A DNA stretch of 64,000 nucleotides from Tricholoma matsutake (Eukaryota > Basidiomycota > Agaricomycetes > Agaricales > Tricholomataceae), in contig AP026539.1 of NCBI GenBank assembly GCA_026075535.2, positions 6,882,001 to 6,946,000 on the forward strand, written 5' to 3'. Numbering within the stretch: position 1 is the stretch's first letter; every line of letters starts with the position of its first letter. The notes under the pieces were generated by a model. The model searched no databases and was not told where the DNA came from. It worked only from the letters and a program-made list of their open reading frames with translations. A program made the position numbers and the translations under genes. Positions 1-11,895 of this stretch are shown piece after piece.

Positions 1-13
1 GTCGTGGTCGTGT

Positions 14-3000
14 TCAGTTATGATCCAAATCTTGACCCACAGACTTCTTCCAATATCGATCACGTGCAATGTCTCTCTCTATGTCAGAGGGGAGTCGCTG
101 TTCTCCATAGGTATTGCCGGGACAGTTTGGGATTTTCCTCTGCCTGCCTGATCGACGGGGTAATTGCTGCCATTCCTGTTGATCTTCACATCTTGGATGA
201 AAGTCCTCAGTGTTAACTGGAGGCGGCGGAGGAGGAGCGTTAGTTGCATCGTCATGTGCCCTTTGCTCACTTGGCAAATCATCATCATCATCTTCTAATG
301 ATGGAGGAAGGGGCGGATTTTGTGGCGGTATAGGGTCATCGCCATCCATTCCAGATGAGTGGTCGTCATCTTCTGGTTCTGGAGGTGGAAAATCACCAAG
401 GTCTGTCTTGGCAGGAGTTTTAGCTCCGGGACAGCATGGGAACATCGTTTCATCAAATAGTGCCATGGCACCAATGAATATTGCGCCATTTTGTCGCATG
501 AAACAATATGCTTTAATGCCATCTTCTACTCCAAGGTACGTCATTAACTCCGATCGAGGAGATAATGTTGTTGGACATTTTTCCTTTGGTAGATAGACAT
601 AAGCACCGCAACCGAAGACCTTCAGATTGTTTAGATCTGGGCGGACCTTTGTCAGGTCCTCAAAAGGTGTCAGCCATTTCAGGCGCCTTATTGGGGTTCG
701 GTTGTATAAATGTGTTGCATGTTCTATGCAAAATTCCCACCATGATTGTGGTAGACAAGCGGTGAATCGCAAGGTTTGCGACTTTTCCATTATTGTCCTT
801 ATGGCGCGCTCTGCGCGCCTGTTCTGTTGATGAACATGGGGTGCAGACATCTCTATTTTGATGCCTAAGTCCTTGAGCTGTTTTTGTAGCTCACGATCCT
901 TGAACTCCCCCCCTGGATCGACACGCTAGTGCTTGATTGTAGCGCCATATTGGGTTTTAGCCATCGCTTGAAATTGTCTAATCGCTGCAGCAGCGTCAGA
1001 TTTCTTTCTGAGACATTGGACCCAAATATGTGATGTTTTGTCATCCAGAAATACAATGAAGTATTTATGTTTGTGGTACGATAGTACTGGGAGTTCCTTT
1101 AGGTCGGAATGTATTAATTCAAAGGATTTGTCAGCTCGTGAGTCTGACTCGGGAAAAGATTTTGAGGTCATTTTCCCTTCTGCACACCCTGGACATATAA
1201 TTTTGTCTTTAGGAATAATTAAATTCCTTGGGAATTTTATGGTGCTTTTAGGCATTTTCCCTAGCGCCTCTTTGGATGGGTGTCCAAGTCGCCTATGCCA
1301 AGTCAAGTAGTCAGCAACATAAATGGTCGCGACATTAACCTTTTTGGTGCTCAATATATGAGTCCGAGCCCAATAGATCGTGTCATTCCTCCTTAGAGGG
1401 ACACAATGCATGATTGGGTTTCCATGCTCGATAAATGAAATGTGTGCGGAGGAACCACGCACATCACTTCCATCTTGTAAAAAGACCCCCATTGACATCA
1501 ATCGAGTATTAATGTCGGGTATGTAGTAGACGGGGTATAACCGTGTTTCACGCGTCTCTGACTTCCCGTGACATACTACCTGGTGTTTAATGAAGACTGC
1601 TCCTTTTCCTACTATATGAGTAGTACCAGTGGCCGTTTGGACCAAGGTAGAGTCCTTTCTTGGTAAAGGCTCGTAAGAAGCGAAATCTTTTATTTCATCA
1701 GTGAAGTGTTTTGATGCGCCTGAATCCATGATCCAGTCGGCACCTTTCTTACAATCTCCCTTTGCACACATAGCACATATATTAAGATCTAAATAATTCC
1801 ATGATACATTTAATAGCGGTAAAATTTCACATGAAAAGTTCGCTGTATTCATAGGAATATTAATCTTAGTGCTTGTGGCAGGGAAAAGGACTGACCTGTT
1901 ATCATACGCCCCTGTATCAAGGGGTTCATCGACAAGCATTTTGTCGACGGCTTTCCACAGTTCCTCATCAGACACCGGAGGTTCAGATCCGAGGGAGACG
2001 GTATCGTCTTCTACCTCCTCGATCCTAGACTCGGGTTCTGGTTCTATCCTTCTTCTCTTTCCTTCTTGCACCGTCAGGTGCTCTTCCAGCGGTCGCAGAT
2101 TTTTTGCGCTGCACGGAAGTTGCATTTGCTCAAGGGTGTCTCGAGCTTGCTGATATTCGGCATAAACCGAACGAGAGGTAGAGGCCGCGCCCGTATATGC
2201 CTGTGCAGGCGGTCGGCGGCGAGGATCCCTTGTGGGAGTGTGTTCGCGTCTTTCGATGCGCTGTATAAGCGGCATCGGTGGTATGATGGTGCCATTACCA
2301 TTTATGGTGGTATAGGCATTGGAGGCGAGGTGGGTATGTTTCTCCTTCAGCTTCTCCTCCTTAGTCTTTCTGTCCCCACATCGTCCACGCTTTCGGGATG
2401 AGTCTCCATTGCTGTTTTGCCCTTCTTTGGGCTGCCATTTGGGGTTTCCCCCTTTGCGCTTAACAGCAGAAAGTTTGTTGGCCTGAGGCTGGCCAGTGGG
2501 CTTTCCTACTGCTGTGCGCCTTGAGGCTTCAGCGACAATGGAGTCCTTGACATGTTTAAATGTCAAGGCGCTAGTAGCGGTCGTGTTAAGGACCGTTGCG
2601 GACAAGGAATCATACTCGCGCGGCATCACAGCAAGTAGAATCATTGCTTGCACTAGCTCAGGGATGGCGACATTAGCAGCCATAAGGTGCTCAAATTTGT
2701 CTGCCATTCTAGCAATCTCCAGTGCGGGGTTCGCAGCCGGGATCTTGATCGCTATTGCGGACCTAAAGTCCGTGAAGACTTGGGAGGGGCCATCCACACC
2801 ATAATCAGTGTGGATGAGATCCCACACCTCCTCAGCAGTGTCCTTTGAGTTGGCACGCTGCTGAATGGAGGGGGCCAGGCAGAGCACTAGGCTACCAATG
2901 GCCTGGTCATTTTTGTTGCTCCAGGTCTGGAGCTTGGCATTAGCATCCGCTACCAAAGTAGTGTTCGTCGCCGTCAAGGGAGGCGCCGGGGGTGGTTTTT

Positions 3001-3124
3001 GCTCCGCCCCGCTAGTTATTTGCCAGAGGCCCTGAGACCTGAGCCACGCCTTCATTGAGTCGGCCCATTGAATGTAATTTGATCCGTCAAAAGTTTGAAC
3101 GAGTTTCTCAAGAGTTGAAGACAT
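14..3124 (-). pseudogene. Copia Gag-protease-integrase polyprotein, broken by stop codons
   Basis: I start at the ATG at 3124 (MSSTLEKL), because the upstream in-frame ATG at 3157 adds only eleven residues. The N-terminus (FDGSNYIQWADSMKAWLRSQ) is a copia UBN2-type Gag. The protease motif WIMDSGASKHF lies near 1705-1740. The gag-pre-integrase segment has WHRRLGHPS followed by CPGC. The integrase core follows (FELIHSDLKELP, then the second part with SAPHVHQQN). An in-frame TAG at 926-928 sits inside the integrase, and the same frame resumes directly after it through 850 to 14. A TGA at 14-16 closes the frame again. A linker rich in Asp, Pro and Glu (about 130-480) precedes the missing RT. Both stops could be single transitions. 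Confidence 0.9.
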
Positions 3125-3361
3125 GATTTTGTGGTGGCAGCTGTTAAAAGCGCTCAATCAGTCTTTTTACTCAATAAAACACATTTAACGTTCTCAGGAG
3201 AAAACACTCCTTCAGAGTGGTTAACCCTAGTCAACCTAGGTTTTATATGCAGCTCGCAGGGAGCGCAATGCAGCTCACAAAGAGTGCAAGGTTATAATTT
3301 GGAGACGATGAAGTCAACATCGTTCGCAGCCAATTAAGGCGTGTTCGCGATGTGCCCAGCA

Positions 3362-3373
3362 GGGCCCATAACC
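3362..3373 (-). other. Primer binding site, half-tRNA-iMet type
   Basis: Minus-strand GGTTATGGGCCC directly abuts the LTR. It is complementary to the anticodon stem-loop of eukaryotic initiator tRNA-Met (GGGCCCAUAACC). Priming from an internal tRNA-iMet fragment rather than its 3' end is known for the copia lineage. This is a sequence match only. Confidence 0.75.
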
Positions 3374-3537
3374 TGTTAGAGCAGACTATATACGCTGCAC
3401 AGTGGAAGAGACAACACGTTCCTTACAACCTACCTGGGGTTTACTTAGACTTACAGCTAGGGTTAGCAGAGGTAAGAACACTGTATTCCTACTACGGTAC
3501 AGGTTCTCCTTATATACATAATAATAAGGATGTCACA
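3374..3537 (-). repeat. 5' LTR of the copia element
   Basis: On the plus strand it runs from TGTTAGAGC to GATGTCACA, so the minus-strand LTR starts TGTGACATCC and ends GCTCTAACA with TG...CA termini. A TATA-like box (TATATAAGG on the minus strand, near 3510-3520) sits about 20 bp inside the LTR start, where the retroelement promoter is expected. The right-hand boundary rests on the termini alone, because the partner LTR is outside the window. Confidence 0.75.
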
Positions 3538-4778
3538 TGACTCAGGAATGTGTTTACCGCATGTATGCGCAGTAAGCGCAGTAACATGCGTATGCTGCAT
3601 GTATTGCCTCATGTATACAGCATGCATCACTGGGATTAATTTCAACAAATGGAATGGAAAATGACATGAAAAATGGTTACCGTGAACACCCTGGGAAGGA
3701 AAATTTAGAAAAATGGAGCAAAAATGCATTTTTCTCACCAGGCACAGTGCTAAAAAGATGAAAAATGATCATTTTTCGGTTCCCTTTTTACAAAAGCAAG
3801 GGTAGGGTTCCATTTTACATTCATTTTACATTCATTCTCAGTTCCATTCTTGAGAAAAATGGAATCAAAATGAAATAGAAAATGATTGAAAAATGAGTGA
3901 AAAATGAACCAAAAATGCCAACCGTGAACAACCCTAATCTCTATGCAGATGCATTTTTTATTAATTTTGGTGTATTTTCTGCTCCAGAGCATATTTTTTC
4001 TTGTAATGTTGGTTGCTGCATGACCCCCAGTGAGAAGTGTGTTGACGTGAGTCGACGCCATCTGGCAACAACTGATCCACAGAGATTGCGTCACATAGAA
4101 TCAGCAGGAGCCATTCATTAGCACAACTGCGGGTTCCTTCAGGCACTATCTGATCGAGCCGGTTCATGTCGGAAAAACAGATGCTATTTGACTATCTACA
4201 ATCTACCACCTACGTTCCTACCAGTTCTACTCATCCAAGTCCCATCTCCGGTGCTAGCTCTATTAAACTACCACTAGCGCCCCTAGTGATAGGATAATAT
4301 GGATAGGAATTTTCAAAAGCTGCCTGGGCGCTCCTTGGTGTACTCGTTGTTATGTTGTAGTCCTCGAGCCCTCGTTCGAGTCGTCCTGACTCCGGTATAA
4401 CCTCTCCGCCTCGCAATTGTTGGTCATATATTTTCTAGGTTCTTCGGGATGTCGGGACCCAAGTTGCTGAGATGTCGCATGGTTCAAACCACGATCTAGA
4501 GCCTCGACTGGTCGGCTACTGTTCAGGAATCGTAAAACTATTTAGCCCTCAGAATGCGTTCCATCGTGGACGATTCGGTCAAGTTATAAGATCGATCATC
4601 AGCACCCTTGATTCTACGGTCTGTGAGATGTTCAATTAAACCAGTCCAAGGTGACCAAATACATAATACCATAAAGTTCTTAATGAGGTACATGCCTACA
4701 CTCCACGCGGACCCTCCGTTGGTTCGATGAATACTAAGTAGGTCATGGTTGCACTTGAATTTGAGTTTGCCGATATGT
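3538..4778. other. Intergenic region with AT-rich foldback
   Basis: I see no gene between the copia LTR and the LYS2 stop. 3560-3630 is rich in GCATGTAT-like words. 3811-3895 folds back on itself: an arm of CATTTTACATTCATT-type repeats followed by its imperfect complement. A short phrase is repeated directly at about 3680 (ACCGTGAACACCCT) and 3918 (ACCGTGAACAACCCT), bracketing the foldback, which suggests a small decayed mobile element. 4180-4778 holds the LYS2 3' flank and nothing I recognise. Confidence 0.5.
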
Positions 4779-7700
4779 CTACGACCGACTACGACCAGCT
4801 GCTTTCACATTGCTCTCGGTGTAAATCGAAGGCAAGGATTTCGCAGGAGATATTAGCGATGGTCTGGGTAAAAATCCTGCAGCAACCAGCCAGGAGAGAT
4901 ACAGTCCGATTAGTTCATCAGACACTGTGGTGACAAGCTTTCCAGTGTGCTGCTTTAAGAGGGCTTGTGCGTTCGAATCGTCCAGTTCCGGAGCCTTGGT
5001 ACTCGTTGGCAAATCGTCGAGGACGAAGTGAAGCAGCGGAAAGAGTGCATTGTCCTGGGTCTCCATAGCATGCTGCTCAAGCTTCTGACGCCACACAACG
5101 TAGTCACATGGCTTGGTAGGAAAACCATACTGGACCAAGGACGATAGCATGCCGTTAAATGTAGGCAGCGGGCGAGCAGTAATGTGCAAAACAGACAGTG
5201 GAGCATCAGGAAGAGAAGATACAGCCGCCAAGGCAGTGCTTAGAGCGACATGATCCACAGGAACCATATTGATAGTGTTGTGCATATCTGGCACGAGCCC
5301 CAGTTGAACACAACCCTTAACCAACCGCCAGACAAAGTCGTCAGTATTTGTGACTTATGCCAATCATTGATGATTAGATGTAGAAGATAAATGAAGAGGT
5401 ATAACTGCTCACCTCCTGTTTGAGAGTCACCGACAACATACCCAGGTCGTAAGATATGGCCTCTTAAGCCTCTTCGACCCGCTTCGAAGAGGAGTTTCTC
5501 AGAAACCCATTTGGTCTGGCCGTAGCCAGTTTTAAGTCCAACCTTCGCACCCTCCAAATCATCATTCTCAGGGACACCTCTGTAATGAGAATGACTATGT
5601 GAAAGAGATTCAGAAAGTTTCACGTAATGTTCTGTATCCATGGCGGATGTAGAAGAAACGAAGACTAGAGTTTTTGTTTTGCCAGTCGATGCAAGCTCTA
5701 TAGCGGCAAGCGTTGACATGACGTTGGCCGATCGAAGCTTTTCATAGGGGTATACCCAGTGCACCTGTAGGCCCTAGCGTAAATAAACAACCTTCACACA
5801 GCATGTATAAACTGACCAGGGCGCCATTGTGAAGTACAACATCTGCTTCGTCTGCGATGCGTTTCCAATCAACGTCCCCAAGCCCGAACATGTCGTAATT
5901 GAGGTCACCACTGACAACCTCCAACCTTCCACTCGTAACCCAGTCGTCATCCCATATTCGACGATCTCCAGATGCCTCTTTCAATCGACTCAACGCCTTG
6001 TCTGAACTGGATGCACGAACAAGGCAAATGAGCTTCTGGACTCTGGGTTGCTGGGAAAGAAGATTGTGCAGAACGAAAGCGCCAAGGAACCCTGTGGCTC
6101 CAGTAAGGAATATCGTCAAAGGTCGTTCTGAAAAGTCAGCCGGAAGAGGAGGATAGGATTGCTTAAGTTGAGGAAGAAGATCGAGATAATCCTGTCCGTA
6201 GTCAACAGAGCCTTCTTTCTTTTCTGATGCAGATGGCATTGCGCTGGGTATTGCGGTTGATTCTAGACCTAAATCTGCATTTCGAAGCGCATCAACAGCA
6301 TTTACGAGGCCCTTGATTGTTGGTTGATCGAAGACCAAACCGAGTGGTGCATTGACAACAAATATTTTTCGGATGTCAAATATCAAACGTGTGGCCAAAA
6401 TTGAGTGACCACCCAAGTCGAAAAAGCTTTCATCTAGAGGGATGGGTTGTGGAGCATTGGGTAGAATGTTCGACCAAATATCTTGCATGGTTTTCTCCGT
6501 CGAACTGACATGATCTGGCAAAGGTGCCGTAGACACAGCCTGGACAGTATCGGGGAATGGAAGGGCAGGCTTATCAATCTTGCCATTTGGATTCAGGGGC
6601 ATTCGCTTCAACGGGACAAACACTGACAGACATTGAGAACCAAGCCACAGAGCAGTATGATGGACTCTTACATGTAGGGACACTGTAGCTTGGCAACTTT
6701 TTCTTCAAGTGCTCTCTAATGTCTTTTATAAGCCGCCGATACTTTTTGATTCCGCTCGCGAGGCCTTTGGACTCGTCATTCTCTAGAACATCGCTAGCAA
6801 ACCCATCGAGAGCTGGGTCATCGAGGGGAACGAAGTAGCTGACAAGTATTTTCTCTTCATCCTTGTCCCTTCGCACAAGCGTCACGTTTTCTCGGATAAG
6901 CGGATGTTGGCTTAAGTGAGTGTCGATCTCTCCAAGCTCGATTCTAAATCCCCGGATTTTGACTTGATCGTCCGCACGGCCGGTGCATTCCACAATTCCA
7001 TCAGGCAAGTAGCGTCCGAGATCGCCGGAGCGGTACATGCGATCCCGGATTCCCTTCCAATACCGTGCTTCGCTACCAGCGAGACCGTTAACGGGGTGTA
7101 ATATGGTATCCTTCCTCGGCAGTGAATTAGTAGAAAACCAATTTATCACGAATTTCTCCGCAGTAGCATCGGCATCGGAGTATCCTTCCGCCAGCCCGCC
7201 AGAACGGACATAGATCTCTCCGACTTCCCCGACAGCACAGGGAACATTCCTATCATTCCTATTGACCACGAGGAGTTGAACGTCAATCATCCCTTCACCA
7301 GCAGGCATGATATCTTTCTGTGTGGCTAGGAATGTCGAATCTTCCGAGACAGGTGGGATGGCGAAATACGAGACAGCGCGTTGAGTCTCGGTGGTGCCAT
7401 ACATGTTGATTATGCGTACATTTGGTGCAAGCGATTGAAGCCGGAGGCAATCACGCTTGGTGAGAACATCGCCTACGAAAAAGGCATTTTGAAGAGACGG
7501 GATTTGTCGGGTGGCTTGGGCGGAGAGAAGCTGACCCATGGCTGGAGTGAGATGGGTCACCGTCACTTCACTTGCCGCCATCCATTCAGCGAGGCGTCCA
7601 GGAGTGCCGATGTCATCGGCCGTTGGTACGTGCAGTTGCGCACTGAAGAAAAGTGGCGTGAACACTGAAATAGAAGCAATCAAGATAAGGTGGAAGTAAA

Positions 7701-9316
7701 ATAGGGTTATTAGATGAACTGACTGTCGCGCTGAATGGGATCATGAGCTATTCCACTGAGCATGGTGAATTTTGAATTCTCGCTCAGGCCAAATCGTTCT
7801 CCCATCCAGGGGAAAAAATGAGTTAGGCTGAAGTGGCGGCCCTTAACGCCCTTAGGAATTCCTGTACTACCACTTGTAAAGGATAGGGTGCCGACACTGT
7901 CAGGACCAAGGGCAACATTCGGGTCTGCATCTCCCATATGAGTATGGGGTTGCAAAACATCGACGCCATGAGCATTGTCTCCGCCGGAAATAGCTCCATC
8001 ACGCAAGATTTCCAAGGCAGGAACTTCCACACGAATATTTAGTTCACTGAAAATGAACTCGCGAACAGATGGATTGATGGTGCCAGCTCCTTTGAGAACA
8101 ATCAACGCCCGAGGCTGTGCCACACGAAGATAGATGATTTGGCGGGAGGCAGGGTAAGCAGGGTCTTGGTCATAAAGAAGTCAGGAGTCAATTAAAGCAG
8201 GGAGGAAAGAAACGACAAACCAATGACTGAAAATGTAGCACCAGCCTTAAGAACGGCCATCACAGCAATGACGAGATCAACGCTTCGGTGCGCATAAATC
8301 ATTACAACTTCTTCTCTCTGTACACCCTCTTTGATAAGATGGTGTGCAAGGATATTTGAAGCGCGTAGTATAGCGCCATAAGAATATGCGATAACGTCCT
8401 GGGTTTCAGACATGGCTGCGGCAGGCACACTCTGTAATACACACGGTCTCTCCGGCCATTGACGGGCGTTTCGAGAGAATACATCTGTTATTGCACCTTT
8501 CCAACCACACCAGTTCAGATCACCTGTAGGGTCAGGGAGTTTCGCTCTCTGACTGGGTGTCAGTAGAGAAACCGAGCCAACCGGTGCCACTGGATTCGAC
8601 GATACTTTCCGCAGCAGGATGGACAACTGATCAGTAATGGTTGAAATACGAGCGGACGTGAAGAGGAGCGAATTGTAGATAATGCGGAGGGAAATCCTAG
8701 GAGCAATCGATGAACGAGCTGAAGAAGGTGGGCGGGTAACGAATACGGTGAGGTCCGAACTCAAGCTTGTAGATCGTATGAAATTGTCCTTCGGCTCATC
8801 CGTTTCATCGAAGAACCTGACACGGAAAAGGGGCCCATCGACGCCATCATCTTTGCCTTTGTTCAATGCGCGGGTGATGACTTCAAACGGCACGGCATCC
8901 GACTCTGCCTCTTTCTCAAACTGTTGTACCCGTCTCACTACAGCCCAGTACGGATCTTTCGGATCTACAGATAGACGAAGAATTAGGGGATCTCGAGCAG
9001 CAGCGGATGATGACCCTATGACGAGATCTGTATCTCCAGTGTAGCGATGGAGTAGAACTGTGAATGCAGCCAGCAGGAGATGAAATGCAGATGGACGCTC
9101 AGTGTGAGCTTCTTCTTCTTCTCCGAGATTCTCATCATTTTCTGTGTAGAGTGCTAGCTTCAGGAGGCTGAGGGACGTCTGCTCAGAGAGCTCAACCAGG
9201 TGTGCCGCTTCGATAAGTTTGTTTGCTCCGGTCGGCCTAGGGTAATCTGTTGGGAGAGAAATCGACGGAAGATTTTGCAATCTGCTTAACACTCTGGCAA
9301 GCCGATCGTCCTCCAT
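4779..9316 (-). CDS. LYS2: L-2-aminoadipate reductase (Lys2), six exons
   Basis: This enzyme reduces alpha-aminoadipate to its semialdehyde in fungal lysine synthesis, using ATP and NADPH on a phosphopantetheinyl arm. Exons: 9316-8221, 8164-7724, 7664-6672, 6622-5817, 5764-5413, 5353-4779. They join in frame to 1420 residues, the usual Lys2 size. Domains in order: N-terminal condensation-like region (1-290); adenylation domain with [11 protein letters not shown] near 461-471, YGTTETQR and RSGDLGR; carrier domain with [12 protein letters not shown], Ser about 917; thioester reductase with TGATGFLGA near 1017-1025 and catalytic YGQTK near 1193-1197. All key motifs are intact. The enzyme needs a phosphopantetheinyl transferase (Lys5 type), not in this window. 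Introns 1-5 are 49-59 bp with GT-AG ends. The lone ATG at 9316 fits the conserved N-terminus. Confidence 0.96.
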
Positions 9317-9597
9317 TACCCTCCGACGTGACTCGATCCCAACTTTTTCAACGCGTTCGTTACATAATCAGTCGAGCTGTGATTATTTCCATTCTCTCAC
9401 GGTTAGTGGTAAGTATACATGAGCAAAATACTTATAAGTATTAAATTTACAGAGTTATTCATGGTCTTCGTGACGTTCAAAGTCTTGGAAGAACTGCCCG
9501 CAACAACGCGTATACGGGATGGTGACGAAGCAAAGTAAATCACGGAAACTTTCAGACACCATGGACTTGAACCATGACACCACAAATGGACCCTACT

Positions 9598-9695
9598 GCC
9601 TGCCTAGCTCAATCGGAAGAGCGTCAGACTTTTACGAAGGTCCGGGTGGTCTAAACATAATCTGAAGGCTGCGAGTTCGAGCCTCGCGGTGGGCT
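9598..9695 (+). tRNA. tRNA-Lys(UUU) with a 25-nt intron
   Basis: The acceptor arm GCCTGCC/GGTGGGC pairs fully, with two G-U pairs. The D arm contains GCTC...GAGC, the anticodon stem is TCAGA/TCTGA, and the T arm GCGAG-TTCGAGC-CTCGC is perfect. The anticodon TTT lies at 9631-9633. The extra bases 9635-9659 sit exactly one base 3' of the anticodon, the canonical nuclear tRNA intron position, and leave a seven-base loop CTTTTAA. 9695 is the discriminator base; no CCA is encoded. A B box (GTTCGAGCC) is visible. It reads away from LYS2. Confidence 0.95.
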
Positions 9696-10008
9696 ATTGT
9701 TAGCATCGTTTTTTGAATCATGATCTTACATAATTTCATGTAATGTACTATCAATCTCTAATTATGTAACCTGCAGCCAACTCCTTGCCTTAAGTCAAAA
9801 AAAAGGGATGCCCAGGTAGTGCGTAAGGATGATAGAAGGTGTTGTGCGTGGTCAGCGCCGTATCATTTTGAGTGGGCGTAAGAGTATCCGTGACAGCGTA
9901 CATATTATTTGATCTTGATCGGCGGAATGCGGCCCGCGCTGCGATGAAATTGAGTGGTATACTTAGGCTTCTCATATCGATTTCATAGTACCTTCACCTC
10001 CTTACAAG
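9696..10008. other. Spacer between tRNA-Lys and the dehydrogenase gene
   Basis: No gene is seen. A run of A residues near 9800 lies about 200 bp upstream of the dehydrogenase ATG. The stretch presumably contains that gene's promoter. Confidence 0.5.
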
Positions 10009-11601
10009 ATGTCAACAACAATGGAAGCAGTTTGTTACCACGCAGTCGGTAGAACTTGTCAGTTTTCATTCTTTGACCATCTCATGGTTTTACTAGCCAC
10101 AGGATCTTGAAATCATCACCAAAACCATCCCCCAAATAGAGAGTGATCAGGTACTGATTAAAGGTTTGTCCTTACACATGTCTTCAGTTTCGTCACCTAG
10201 TTGACCCGACCACTGCTAGTTTCTTGCTGTGGAATTTGTGGTACCGATCACCATCTTGCTGAAGTTCGTGATCGCAACTGCATCGATTTCGTATGTATTG
10301 TGTTAAGAATCCCACTTTTAGGGCGAGTTTATTGGCAGATTTCCTGTGAGTTCTTGAGTGCTATTGACAAGCCAGTAATTAAGGGTAAACTTTTATAGCT
10401 TATCCCGGGCCACGAAATCGTTGGCGTTGTCGTCGCAGTGGGAAAATCTGTCAAAGGTTTTTCCATAGGCGATCGTTGTGCTGCAGATCCCACAGTGTTT
10501 GTAAGTTCAGTAATGCACATAAACCCTGTCCCCGGAGATGGGCCTGACAAAATAGTGCGAGACCTGCTTCTTCTGTCGTCGGGGCCAGTCTCTGCTCTGT
10601 GAAAAGTTTGAAAGTTTAGGCGTCACCTTACCGGGCGGATTTGCGGAATATGTTGCAGTGTGAGTATACTTCGTTCAAAAAGAGGGCCTCAAATAATTTT
10701 TTCCTAGACAGAGTAAGAAGGTTTGCAAAATATTCAACCTCTCCGACGAGGAGGCTACACTCGTAGAGCCAGCCGCTTGTGCTATACATGGACTTGATAA
10801 GCTCAATTCACCAGTTGGATCCGAGGTGCTGGTCCTCGGGGCGGGTCCTACTGGTGAACTTATTAACAACAATCCGAAACGACTGCGCTCATATCTGCGT
10901 TTTTTTTTGCTAGGTCTTATTCTAGCCCAGCTCCTAAAGCTCAATGGAGCCTCTAGGGTTGTCATTGCAGCGAACCGAGGTATAAAAACCAAGGTTGCTA
11001 GAGATCTTGACTGCGGCGACGAATACGTTGAACTTGACAGGCTCAACCCCGAACCACAATGGACGAAACTTAAGACGGCACACCCATATGGGTTTGATAT
11101 CGTTGTATGCAGAAATCTCGTGGCCAACTTCTCGACTCAAAGACTCCTCTGACTACTAGTAAATATACAGGTTGAGGCGACAGGTTCAGAAAAAGTGGCC
11201 AATGATGCAATATATTATGTTCGTAGAGGCGGGACCTTGATGATATATGGAGTATATTCCAATAGCTCGCTTGTTCATTGGCCACCGTCGAAGATTTTTG
11301 GCGACGAAATCAATGTCAGTTGCTTAACAGGTTATCATGACCATTTCTAGACATCTAACTCAATTCCATAATGCAGATTATTGGCTCCTTCGCACAAACG
11401 TATTGTTTTCCTCGTGCGGTCGCGTACCTGGAGAGTGGTAAGATTAGAGTGAAAGGGATGGTGAGTGCACTAGATCTTGTGCTTTTTATCGTCTTAGTAT
11501 GTCCTTGTCAGGTCACTAATGCTTTCTCCATCAAAGAATATCAGAAAGCATTAGATAAGATGAACAGCAAGGAGGCAGTCAAAGTAGTTGTAAAGCCCTA
11601 A
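10009..11601 (+). CDS. Zinc-dependent medium-chain dehydrogenase, D-arabinitol/sorbitol dehydrogenase-like
   Basis: A cytosolic NAD(P)-linked polyol or alcohol dehydrogenase is inferred. Eleven exons: 10009-10044, 10097-10163, 10220-10263, 10322-10345, 10399-10500, 10556-10659, 10708-10853, 10914-11104, 11171-11314, 11377-11460, 11512-11601. They join to 343 residues, normal for MDR enzymes. Catalytic zinc ligands appear in [11 protein letters not shown] and GHEIVG (His about 62). A full structural zinc site [15 protein letters not shown] begins at about residue 92. GAGPTG at about 170-175 is the Rossmann dinucleotide site. The first junction is least certain: the donor GTCGGT is unusual and two acceptors (after 10096 or 10102) keep frame. 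Exon 4 is only 24 nt. The residues resemble fungal D-arabinitol dehydrogenases, but substrate cannot be fixed from sequence. Confidence 0.9.
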
Positions 11602-11895
11602 AGCGCGCTTCGACTTCCCATGAACATTATGGTCGCTAGGAAATCTGGTCGACATATAACTGTCCTCCTTGCTCTTCCACTGCTACGAAACAATTTAAAT
11701 CGAACAATAAACCCCATGATTACCTTCCATTTGACTGCTGACTGCTGCAGTGCAGTTCAGCGATCCAATGCACTAAGAAAGTTTGTTAAGTAGTGGTAAG
11801 TGGTCAGACTAAAAGAGTAGATGCTGTCTGCCACTAGAGGGGCATGATATATATGCTTGAAATACAGTAGAGATAGACAGAATAGCATTTCGATG

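Larger units (their letters stand above)
1..3537 (-). mobile_element. Ty1/copia retrotransposon, 5' part, cut by window edge
   Basis: The order on the minus strand is LTR, tRNA primer site, leader, Gag, protease, gag-pre-integrase and integrase, which is the copia order. RT and RNase H must lie left of the window. The element therefore begins at the right-hand LTR and runs off the left edge. Two in-frame stops make this copy non-autonomous unless they are read through. The base just outside the LTR would start the target duplication (TGACT at 3538-3542), but the partner lies outside the window. Confidence 0.93.

Noticed and set aside
210..596. Open frame of 128 codons on the plus strand, Gly/Ser-rich
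   Set aside because: It is the shadow of the acidic Pro/Asp-rich linker of the copia polyprotein on the other strand; composition alone keeps it open.
10675..11127. 150-codon minus-strand frame inside the dehydrogenase gene
   Set aside because: It overlaps exons and introns of a well-supported gene and shows no motif.
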